IMG/VR virus record: IMGVR_UViG_3300042534_000806
Location: 1-38,135 of that record
Direction: 5' to 3' (one strand)
Source: a virus
Length of the DNA stretch: 38,135 nt
Below, piece after piece: positions 21,789-28,126 of this stretch. The notes under the pieces are model-generated. The model made no database searches, had not been told where the DNA came from, and was given only the letters and a program-made list of their open reading frames with translations. Position 1 is the stretch's first letter. Each line of letters begins with the position of its first letter. Made by a program: the position numbers and the translations under genes.

Positions 21789-22280
21789 ATGCCGGACATC
21801 AAAATAGAGATTGACGATAAGGCCGTGCGTGAAGCGTTCAACCAGTTGATCGCGCTAGGCCACGACCCCGAACAGGAATTGCACGCCATCGGCCGCGTAC
21901 TGAAGGCCAATATCCAGCGCGGATTCAGGGAATCTCACGACCCTTACGGAAAAGCATGGGAGCCGCTCAAGGCTCGTCAGGGCCAGCCGCTGGTGAATGA
22001 TGGCCACCTGATGAACAGCATCGACTACCAGGTAGAAGGCAACAGCGTCGAGGTCGGCACCAACAAGGTTCAAGGCGCGCTGCAGAACTTCGGCGGTACC
22101 ATCACTGCAAAGAACGGCGGATCGCTGTTCTTCATGGTCGGCAAGCAGAGGGTGTTCGTGAAAAGCGTTACCATTCCGGCTCGCCCCTTCATTCCTACAG
22201 TCAGTTTGCCTGACGACTGGCGCGATGATGTGCTGGATATTTTGCGCGATGCGCTTCAGAATGCGGCTGGTACCACGTAG
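21789..22280 (+). CDS. virion morphogenesis protein (Mu gpG-like)
   Basis: A 163-residue protein of the Mu gpG/phage virion morphogenesis family: IGRVLKANIQRGFRESHDPYGKAWEPL near residue 32-58 and the hallmark GHLMNSIDYQVEGNSVEVGTN, then the C-terminal IPARPFIPTVS. Members act in head-tail joining or tail assembly. It sits between MuF and the protease as in Mu (F, G, I order). GGGGAAATC is the weak ribosome site. Confidence 0.93.
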   Translation: MPDIKIEIDDKAVREAFNQLIALGHDPEQELHAIGRVLKANIQRGFRESHDPYGKAWEPLKARQGQPLVNDGHLMNSIDYQVEGNSVEVGTNKVQGALQNFGGTITAKNGGSLFFMVGKQRVFVKSVTIPARPFIPTVSLPDDWRDDVLDILRDALQNAAGTT

Positions 22281-22335
22281 ATCACAAAGCTGTTTTCTCC
22301 ACTGCAAGTACCCATCCCCGCGCCGGTTTAATTAC

Positions 22336-22383
22336 TAACACCGGTTAAAAGACCTTCCCCTTCGTGCCCGTCAAACTGGCGGC
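22336..22383 (+). promoter_or_regulatory. late promoter element B (PI-like), second copy of the activator dyad
   Basis: TAAC-ACCG-GTTA (22336-22347) is followed by AAAAGACC and, with its centre 42.5 bases upstream, by the ATG at 22384. The final CTGGCGGCATG is identical to that of element A at 14616-14626. About 32 of 48 aligned bases agree with no gap. CAAACT at 22372-22377 occupies the -10 position. Its place before the protease gene equals Mu PI. No Shine-Dalgarno is present. Confidence 0.65.
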
Positions 22384-23490
22384 ATGAATACATCCAAACC
22401 CATTCAGATTTTCAAGCCCGGCACGCACACCGCGATGAGCGGCGCAGTGCTGAATTTCACCGAAGCCCACATGGCGGCATCTGCCGCAGCCTACAACCCG
22501 GCGCTACACGAAGCGCCGATCGTCGTGGGGCATCCCAAGCATGACGACCCCGCTTATGGCTGGGTCAAGTCGCTGGCGTTCGCCGATGGCCTGGAGGCCG
22601 AGGAACATCAGATTGACCCTGCTTTCGCTGAAATGCGAACCGCCGGTCGCTTCAAGAAAATATCCGCCAGCTTCTACACTCCCGATTCCCCGCAAAACCC
22701 TGTGCCTGGCGTTTATTACCTGCGCCACGTCGGCTACCTCGGCGCGCAGCCGCCCGCCGTAAAGGGCCTGAAGCAAGCCGAGTTCGCCGAAGCCGAAGAG
22801 GGCGTGGTCGAGTTCGGCGACTGGGATGACCGCAACAATGCCGGGCTGCTGCGCAGCCTGCGCGACTGGATTATCGGCAAGTTCGGCCTGGACGAGGCCG
22901 ACAAGGCGCTGCCGAAATGGGATGTCCAATCACTCGCCGATAGCGCTGCCCAACCAGAAACCGTGGATCCAGCACCCCTCACCAACTTTACCGAAGGAGA
23001 ACCCATGTCAGCTGAAGAAAAAGCCCGGCTCGCCGCACTGGAAGCCGAAAACGCCACCCTCAAGGCGAATCAGGCATCGTTCGCCGAAACCGAAAAGGCG
23101 CGCGTCAGATCTGCCGCCCATGCCAGCCACCTGGCGTTTTCCGAGGGGCTGATCAAATTAGGCAAGCTGTTGCCAGCGCAACTGGATGTCGCCGTGGCCA
23201 CACTGGATTTCATGGCCGGCCAGGAGACTGTCGTCGAGTTCGGAGAGGGCGATGCCAAGCAGCCGCTAGTGGAAGGGTTCAAAACCTTCCTGCAGGCGCT
23301 GACCAAGCAGGTGGAATTCAGCGAGTTGGTCAAACCCGAAGGCGCTGGTGAAACCGTCGAATTCGCAGCGCCCGGCGGATATACCGTCGATGCCGAGCGG
23401 CTCGAAACTCACAACAAGGCGCTGGCCTACCAGGCCAAGCACCCCAACACCCCTTATCAAACCGCAGTCAACGCCGTAGGAGGCAATTAA
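22384..23490 (+). CDS. head maturation protease with C-terminal scaffold (Mu gpI-like)
   Basis: A 368-residue protein. The N-terminal 150 residues are the Mu-type prohead protease (IFKPGTHTAMSGAVLNFTEAHM, APIVVGHPKHDDPAYGWVKSL, then FKKISASFYTPDSPQNPVPG and LRHVGYLGAQPPAVKGL), with H50 in GHPK and S120-region ISASFY as likely catalytic parts. The C-terminal part (from 208) is a Glu/Ala-rich coiled coil that acts as scaffold. A strong internal start makes the scaffold alone. It directs head assembly and then cleaves scaffold and other head proteins. Confidence 0.93.
   Translation: MNTSKPIQIFKPGTHTAMSGAVLNFTEAHMAASAAAYNPALHEAPIVVGHPKHDDPAYGWVKSLAFADGLEAEEHQIDPAFAEMRTAGRFKKISASFYTPDSPQNPVPGVYYLRHVGYLGAQPPAVKGLKQAEFAEAEEGVVEFGDWDDRNNAGLLRSLRDWIIGKFGLDEADKALPKWDVQSLADSAAQPETVDPAPLTNFTEGEPMSAEEKARLAALEAENATLKANQASFAETEKARVRSAAHASHLAFSEGLIKLGKLLPAQLDVAVATLDFMAGQETVVEFGEGDAKQPLVEGFKTFLQALTKQVEFSELVKPEGAGETVEFAAPGGYTVDAERLETHNKALAYQAKHPNTPYQTAVNAVGGN
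23005..23490 (+). CDS. scaffold protein from an internal in-frame start (Mu gpZ-like)
   Basis: Within the protease gene, AAGGAG at 22994-22999 stands 5 bases before the in-frame ATG at 23005. This would give a 161-residue protein (MSAEEKARLAALEAENATLK and on) consisting of just the coiled-coil scaffold region. Mu makes gpZ from gene I in the same way, and lambda makes Nu3 from gene C. The ribosome site is one of the best in the late arm, so production is very likely. Confidence 0.85.
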   Translation: MSAEEKARLAALEAENATLKANQASFAETEKARVRSAAHASHLAFSEGLIKLGKLLPAQLDVAVATLDFMAGQETVVEFGEGDAKQPLVEGFKTFLQALTKQVEFSELVKPEGAGETVEFAAPGGYTVDAERLETHNKALAYQAKHPNTPYQTAVNAVGGN

Positions 23491-23907
23491 ATGGGACAGC
23501 AAGCACGCAACCTTCACTCCGAGACCGTTCTCGCGGCCGGAGCGATCACCGAATACCGCGCCGTCGGCTTCGACGGTTTGCAGGCTACCGTCCAGGGCCA
23601 GAAGGTCATGGGCGTGGCCAACCGTTCCGCCGCCATCGCCACCTATGTGGACGTGGCTTGCATCGGCACTGCCGTAGTCGAAACGGGCGCGGCCTTTGCC
23701 GTCGGGGCCGCGCTGATCGTCGATGCCTCCGGTCGCGCCATTGCGGCCAGCGCTCTTGCGGTTGGCGCCGGGGCGGTGGCGATGTCCTCGTCTGCCGCCA
23801 ACGGCGCGGTGCTGACCGGATCCACGCTGCCGGAATACATCTATGCCGACGCGATCCGCGCATCCGGCGGGGTCGGCGAGTTCGTCGAAGTCCTGCTGCG
23901 CCGCTAA
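23491..23907 (+). CDS. capsid decoration/cement protein (DUF2190-like)
   Basis: A 138-residue Ala/Gly/Val-rich, beta-strand protein (EYRAVGFDGLQATVQGQKVMGVANRS through GAVAMSSSAANGAVLTG) resembling the DUF2190 cement family, in which trimers clip onto the outside of the head. It starts one base after the protease stop and precedes the capsid gene, the standard position. Confidence 0.85.
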   Translation: MGQQARNLHSETVLAAGAITEYRAVGFDGLQATVQGQKVMGVANRSAAIATYVDVACIGTAVVETGAAFAVGAALIVDASGRAIAASALAVGAGAVAMSSSAANGAVLTGSTLPEYIYADAIRASGGVGEFVEVLLRR

Positions 23908-23910
23908 ACC

Positions 23911-23950
23911 ACCCCTCACCCTAACCCTCTCCCCCAAGGGGCGAGGGAAC
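23911..23950. repeat. REP-like palindromic sequence between cement and capsid genes
   Basis: CCCTCTCCCC and GGGGCGAGGG (23927-23949 region) form a stem with one mismatch and a CAA loop, preceded by CCCTCACCCTAA. It looks like the widespread proteobacterial intergenic repeats of the type CCCTCACCC-AACCCTCTCCC. It is unusual to find such a chromosomal repeat inside a phage structural operon; it may stabilise the message upstream of the capsid gene. Confidence 0.6.
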
Positions 23951-23967
23951 TCAAAAGGAGATTCACC

Positions 23968-25008
23968 ATGCGCAATTACTTTTTCAAAACCCTGTACGTC
24001 CTGGTGGGCGTGCTGGCGGTCTCTGCCCTGGCGCAAGCCGGGGTCATCAATGCACAGGATCTGGCCTTCCTCGGCATGGCCGGGGTGCTGACCAATTCCG
24101 GCGCACGCGTCATCGACCCGATCCTGACCACAGTTGTCCAGGGCTACAAGAATGCCGAGCTGGTCGGGCACAACCTGTTCCCCGCCGTGCCGGTTCAAGT
24201 CAGCGGCGGACAGGTGCTGGAGTTCGGCCGCGAATCGTTCCGCCTCTACAATTCCAAGCGTGCCCCCGGCGGTGCCACCAAGCGCCTTCAGTTCGGCTAC
24301 CTGGGCAAGCCCTATGCGCTGCTGCAGGATTCGCTCGAAGCCGTGGTGCCGCGCGAGCAGCTGCGCGACGCCTCCCGCGTGCCCGGCATCGATCTGGGTT
24401 CCCGCGCTGTCAACCTGACCATGAAGGCCATGCAGCTCGCACTGGAAAACGACCAAGCAGCGCTGGCTATCAATGCAGCCAATTACGACGCGAGTCACAA
24501 AGTGACGCTGGCCGGCGTCACGAAATGGAGCGCGGCGACGGGCGATCCCCTTGTCGATATCGATACGGGGCGTGAGGCGGTTCGCGCCAGCACCGGCGTC
24601 TACCCCAATGTTTTAATGCTGTCGGCACTGGCTTTCAAGGCGTGCAAAAACAACCCGAACGTCAAGGCCCAGTTCCAGTACACCACGCATGAATCGATCA
24701 CCGAGGCCATGCTGGCCAACTACTTCAACGTGGAGAAGGTCATCGTCGGCAAGGCGATCACCTTCAGCGATGCCAATGTGGCGGCGGATGTGTGGGGCAA
24801 TAACGCGGTCCTGGCCTACGTCCCGAGCAGCCCGTCCGGCATGGAAGAACCGTCCTACGGCTACACCTACACGATGGAAGGAAACCCCGCCGTCGAGCCG
24901 GCGTATTACGACAATAACGCCAAGAGCTGGATCTACGGCGTGAACTACGAGCGTGCCCCGGTACTGTCCGGCATTACCTCTGGCTACCTGATCATCGATC
25001 CAAACTGA
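23968..25008 (+). CDS. major capsid protein with N-terminal hydrophobic leader
   Basis: A 346-residue protein with HK97-like capsid features: the spine helix region around 110-150 (GSRAVNLTMKAMQLALENDQAAL), SALAFKACKNNPNVKAQFQYTT at about 215, and the PSGMEEPSYGYTYTMEGNPAVEP region. Unusually the first 25 residues (MRNYFFKTLYVLVGVLAVSALAQAG) read like a signal peptide. AAAAGGAG 7 bases before ATG 23968 shows they are translated; the next in-frame Met at 37 has no ribosome site. The protease may remove the leader during maturation. Confidence 0.9.
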   Translation: MRNYFFKTLYVLVGVLAVSALAQAGVINAQDLAFLGMAGVLTNSGARVIDPILTTVVQGYKNAELVGHNLFPAVPVQVSGGQVLEFGRESFRLYNSKRAPGGATKRLQFGYLGKPYALLQDSLEAVVPREQLRDASRVPGIDLGSRAVNLTMKAMQLALENDQAALAINAANYDASHKVTLAGVTKWSAATGDPLVDIDTGREAVRASTGVYPNVLMLSALAFKACKNNPNVKAQFQYTTHESITEAMLANYFNVEKVIVGKAITFSDANVAADVWGNNAVLAYVPSSPSGMEEPSYGYTYTMEGNPAVEPAYYDNNAKSWIYGVNYERAPVLSGITSGYLIIDPN

Positions 25009-25014
25009 TAGCGC

Positions 25015-25042
25015 CACCCGCCCAGGGCGACTTGGGCGGGTG
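25015..25042. other. strong hairpin downstream of the capsid gene
   Basis: CACCCGCCCA (25015-25024) and TGGGCGGGTG (25033-25042) are perfect 10-bp arms around an 8-base loop, six bases after the capsid stop. No T-run follows, so a partial terminator or an mRNA 3' stabiliser for the highly expressed head genes is more likely than full termination. Confidence 0.55.
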
Positions 25043-25058
25043 AGAGCAGGAGGCATAA

Positions 25059-25403
25059 ATGAAAAAGTACATTTTGAAAACCCCGGTAAAGTTCCTGGAT
25101 GGCATTCGGCAAGTTGGCGAAACCGTCGAGTTGGACGAAAAGGCCGCCGGCGAGCTGATCGAAATTGGCGCATTGGAAGAGGTTGCCGATTCCACCACGG
25201 CCGCGCCAACCGACTCCGCTGCGCGCCTTGCTGCCATCCTGTCGGCCATCAACCAGCTCGATCAGGAAGATGCTGCGCTCTGGCTGAAGGACGGACGCCC
25301 GAATACCGCTGTCCTGGAGCAAGTGCTGGGATGGAAGGTGGCTGCAGCCGAACGTGACACCGCCTATACGGACTGGAAAACCGCCCAGGGCGCGCAAGAC
25401 TAA
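25059..25403 (+). CDS. Mu gp35-like hypothetical protein (DUF7210-like)
   Basis: A 114-residue protein whose first 45 residues (KKYILKTPVKFLDGIRQVGETVELDEKAAGELIEIGALE) look like the small beta-domain seen in Mu gp35-like proteins, followed by a linker and a helical C-terminal part (LWLKDGRPNTAVLEQVLGWKV). It sits between capsid and the DUF1320 gene, as gp35 does in Mu. GCAGGAGG before ATG is a good ribosome site. Function unknown. Confidence 0.72.
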   Translation: MKKYILKTPVKFLDGIRQVGETVELDEKAAGELIEIGALEEVADSTTAAPTDSAARLAAILSAINQLDQEDAALWLKDGRPNTAVLEQVLGWKVAAAERDTAYTDWKTAQGAQD

Positions 25404-25406
25404 CCC

Positions 25407-25826
25407 ATGACCTACGCCACCACCCAGGACATGATCGATCGCTTCGGCCAGCAGGAGCTGGCCGAACTGACCGACCGGACCAACGGCGCGGTGATCGATG
25501 CCACGGTGCTGGGTAAGGCGCTGGCAGATGCGGATGCCGAAATCAATGGTTACCTGGCCAGCCGCTACACACTTCCGCTGGCCAGCGTACCGCCCATCCT
25601 GACGAAATTTGCCGCCGACATTGCGCGCTATCAGCTCTACGACGTGCGCGTCACCGAGGCCGTCAAGGCGCGCTATGACGATGCGATCAAGTTCATGAAA
25701 GACCTGGCGCGCGGTCTCGGATCGCTGGGGTTGGACCAGGTTGATGAGCCGGTCGCCGATGCGGGCGGCGTGCAGATTCAGGCGAACGTACGGGTGTTCT
25801 GCCGCGCCCGATTGGAGGATTACTGA
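25407..25826 (+). CDS. head completion/adaptor protein (Mu gp36-like, DUF1320)
   Basis: A 139-residue protein with the DUF1320 pattern: YATTQDMIDRFGQQELAELTD at the start, ADAEINGYLASRYTLPLASVPPIL in the middle and FAADIARYQLYDVRVTE after. Members are head-tail adaptors related to the gp6/gp15 connector group. It begins 4 bases after the previous gene and overlaps the next by one base. Confidence 0.92.
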   Translation: MTYATTQDMIDRFGQQELAELTDRTNGAVIDATVLGKALADADAEINGYLASRYTLPLASVPPILTKFAADIARYQLYDVRVTEAVKARYDDAIKFMKDLARGLGSLGLDQVDEPVADAGGVQIQANVRVFCRARLEDY

Positions 25827-26254
25827 TGCTGCTCGATGCCGTCGGACAGCGCCTGGACACAAGCGTTTCCGCCCTGAAAAAAATTGCTGGCGCGGCAGAT
25901 TTTGCTTCAGCCGGCATGGATATCAAAAGCAAGGGCGCACTGCCTGCGGCTTACGTCCTGCCGCTGGCCGAACGTGCCGATGCGAACGGCTTGGCCAATG
26001 CAGTTTCGCAACGGGTAGAAGTGCGTTTCGGGGTGATATTGGCGATCTCCAACCTGCGCGATGCGCTTGGCAAAAACGCTCAGGGCGACCTCGCCGGTTT
26101 GCGCACATCGGTGTTTGCCGCGCTCCTGGGGTGGCAACCGGATGCCGACCATGACCCGGTCACCTTCGGCGGAGGTCGCCTGCTTCAACTGCAGGACGGC
26201 TTGCTGTGGTGGCAGGATGAATTCGTGACCGCTTATTACTTGAGGGATTCGTGA
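25826..26254 (+). CDS. tail terminator/completion protein (Mu gp37-like)
   Basis: A 142-residue protein with an alpha/beta pattern (MLLDAVGQRLDTSVSALKKI, then NAVSQRVEVRFGVILAISNLRD and VFAALLGWQPDADHDPVTFGGGRL) typical of phage tail terminator or neck proteins at this position before the tail tube gene. It would cap the tail and join it to the head. The family call rests on pattern and synteny. Confidence 0.82.
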   Translation: MLLDAVGQRLDTSVSALKKIAGAADFASAGMDIKSKGALPAAYVLPLAERADANGLANAVSQRVEVRFGVILAISNLRDALGKNAQGDLAGLRTSVFAALLGWQPDADHDPVTFGGGRLLQLQDGLLWWQDEFVTAYYLRDS

Positions 26255-26415
26255 TGAAAGAACAATCCAAGATTCCGGCACCGTTGCCGACCCCTTCGCC
26301 CCAAGACGAACACCACGGCATGGGCGGAAGCTATGTCGTGGATCCTCAAACCGGCAAGCGCGTGCTGCAAGAGCGCACGAATACCCCAGTCGCCGCAACT
26401 GAAACCAAGGAGTAA
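26254..26415 (+). CDS. 53-residue hydrophilic protein before the tail tube gene
   Basis: A 53-codon gene, ATG overlapping the preceding stop as ATGA, that ends 3 bases before the tail tube start. The product (MKEQSKIPAPLPTPSPQDEH, then GGSYVVDPQTGKRVLQERTN) is Pro/Gln/Thr-rich with a GGSY-xxxPxTG segment. I recall small proteins of this kind next to the tail tube gene of Mu-like siphoviruses. Function unknown. Confidence 0.75.
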   Translation: MKEQSKIPAPLPTPSPQDEHHGMGGSYVVDPQTGKRVLQERTNTPVAATETKE

Positions 26416-26418
26416 TTC

Positions 26419-27348
26419 ATGCTAACCAGAAAACGTACGCTGCTGGCCAAGATCGAGGCCATATATGGCACAGACCCAGTCCCGACCGGGGCCGCCAATG
26501 CCATCCAGGTGCGCAACCTCAACATCAACCCGCAGGAAACGGAAACCGAGAAACGCAACCTGGTGCGTCCTTACCTGGGTAACTCCGAGGAAATACCGGT
26601 GGCCATCCATGTCACCGCTGACTTCGAAGTCGAGCTGGCCGGATCCGGCGCGGCAGGCACGGCGCCGGCATATGGGCCGCTGCTGCGCGCGTGCGCCTTC
26701 TCCGAGACCATCAGCGCAGGCGTGTCGGTGGTTTATGCCCTGGTGTCCGGATCGTTCGAGTCGGTGACGCTGTATTTCAACGTGGACGGCGTGCTGCACA
26801 CACTGACCGGCGCACGCGGCACGGTCAGCTTCGATCTGACGGCCAAGAAACTGCCGGTCATGAAATTCAAGTTCACCGGCTTGTATTCGCCTGTGACCGA
26901 TGCCGTTGCGCCGGCGCTGACGCTAACCGCCTGGAAGAAGCCGGTGCCGGTCAATGGTGTCAACACCACCGATCTGACGTTGCACGGCTACGCCGGCATC
27001 ATCCTTTCGCAGCTCAGTGTGGATGTGGCCAACAGCGTGGCGTTCGAATCGCTGGTCGGGGTCGAGGAGGTGAATGTCACCGACCGCGCGCCGGCTGGAA
27101 CCATCGCGATGCGCGCAGTGAGCGTGGCGACCAAAGACTGGTGGACGGCAATCAAGGACGCCACCACCGGTGCGCTTTCCATTACGCACGGCACCGTGGC
27201 CGGCAACAAGGTGAAGCTCGACGCGCCCGGAGTGCAGCTCACCAAACCCACGTACCAGGACATGAACGGCAACCAGATGCTGCAGGCCGGCTTGGTGCTG
27301 GTGCCTGGCGCAACCGGAAACGACGAGCTGACGATTACTGTCCTGTAA
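26419..27348 (+). CDS. major tail tube protein (siphovirus type)
   Basis: A 309-residue beta-rich protein (RTLLAKIEAIYGTDPVPTGA at the start, GRESF-free, then EKRNLVRPYLGNSEEIPVAIH and MKFKFTGLYSPVTDA) that corresponds to the large tail tube proteins of B3/D3112-like phages. There is no sheath gene beside it, so the tail is non-contractile. AAGGAG lies 6 bases upstream of the ATG. Confidence 0.85.
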   Translation: MLTRKRTLLAKIEAIYGTDPVPTGAANAIQVRNLNINPQETETEKRNLVRPYLGNSEEIPVAIHVTADFEVELAGSGAAGTAPAYGPLLRACAFSETISAGVSVVYALVSGSFESVTLYFNVDGVLHTLTGARGTVSFDLTAKKLPVMKFKFTGLYSPVTDAVAPALTLTAWKKPVPVNGVNTTDLTLHGYAGIILSQLSVDVANSVAFESLVGVEEVNVTDRAPAGTIAMRAVSVATKDWWTAIKDATTGALSITHGTVAGNKVKLDAPGVQLTKPTYQDMNGNQMLQAGLVLVPGATGNDELTITVL

Positions 27349-27380
27349 GGGACAAAACCCAACCCAAGGAGCAAAAAAAT

Positions 27381-27737
27381 ATGTTTGTACTTATGGATGA
27401 AAACGATGCCAGGGAAATCAAGAACTGGCCGGTATTGATCAGCGCCCCGGCCGACGGTGGCAACACGGTCAAGTTCGAAATCCGTTGCGATTTCCTGTTG
27501 CTTTCCCAGGACGAGATCGACGCGACCATCCAGTCCGCGCGCGAAGGCGATACCGATGCAGATCTGATGCGCCGCGCGATCATCGGTTTCAACGGCGTGC
27601 AGGACTCCGCCGGGAAGGTGGTCGAGTTTTCGCCGGTGAATCGCGACAAGCTGCTGAAAATTTCCTATGTCCGGTCCGCCGTGACCCGCGAGTATTTCAA
27701 TGCGATCGCGGGCGGGAAGCCCAAGCGGGGAAACTGA
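27381..27737 (+). CDS. tail assembly chaperone, short form (lambda gpG analogue)
   Basis: A 118-residue protein (MFVLMDENDAREIKNWPVLI, ending AGGKPKRGN) between tail tube and tape measure genes, which is where tail chaperones lie. Its last codons contain the heptamer G GGA AAC (27728-27734) directly before the TGA, a canonical -1 slippery site in the right phase. The chaperone coats the tape measure during tail assembly. AAGGAG precedes the ATG. Confidence 0.88.
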   Translation: MFVLMDENDAREIKNWPVLISAPADGGNTVKFEIRCDFLLLSQDEIDATIQSAREGDTDADLMRRAIIGFNGVQDSAGKVVEFSPVNRDKLLKISYVRSAVTREYFNAIAGGKPKRGN

Positions 27738-28126
27738 TCGGCGCTGCGCGTCACTGGGTCGATTCACAAGACCCGCGCGCGGCGGAAGACGAAGGGAGCG
27801 AGGACTCGGCAGAAGATCTGCGCGCGATGGGCGTGGCGGAAGACGAGATTGAATCCTACCTGCATGGCGATGATGAAGACGAGGGCGATCCGGACGAGGT
27901 CGATCCCTATGAAGTGTTCCCCGAAAACTGGGATGCCGTCCGGGTGTTTCAGGCACTGACTTCGCAATGGCGCCGGGATTCATTCACCGGAATTTTCGAA
28001 GGCTTGAATTACCCCTCCGTGGAAAGCGTTTTGCACATGATGAAAATCGAAAATACCGCTGACGTATTCCGCGACATACGGGTGATGGAATTCGCGGCGC
28101 GGAAAGAATTGAACCGTGGGCGATAA
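27381..28126 (+). CDS. tail assembly chaperone, -1 frameshift fusion (lambda gpGT analogue)
   Basis: Slipping by -1 at GGGAAAC (27728-27734) joins 27381..27734 to 27734..28126, giving a 248-residue fusion. The extension starts LIGAARHWVDSQDP and has an acidic stretch (DEDEGDPDEVDPYEV) followed by FPENWDAVRVFQALTSQWR. The downstream frame has no start codon of its own with a ribosome site near the junction. Conserved -1 frameshifting between chaperone and tape measure genes is a rule in siphoviruses, where the minor fused product recruits the tail tube. Confidence 0.85.

Noticed and set aside
23266-24498. A 410-codon minus-strand open frame across protease, cement and capsid genes
   Set aside because: It spans three well-supported plus-strand genes and the REP-like gap, so it is a chance antisense frame.
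27485-27733. The upstream part of the second chaperone frame as an independent gene start
   Set aside because: Its residues before the slip site are Arg/Gly-rich shadow of the chaperone; the frame is used from 27734 by frameshifting.
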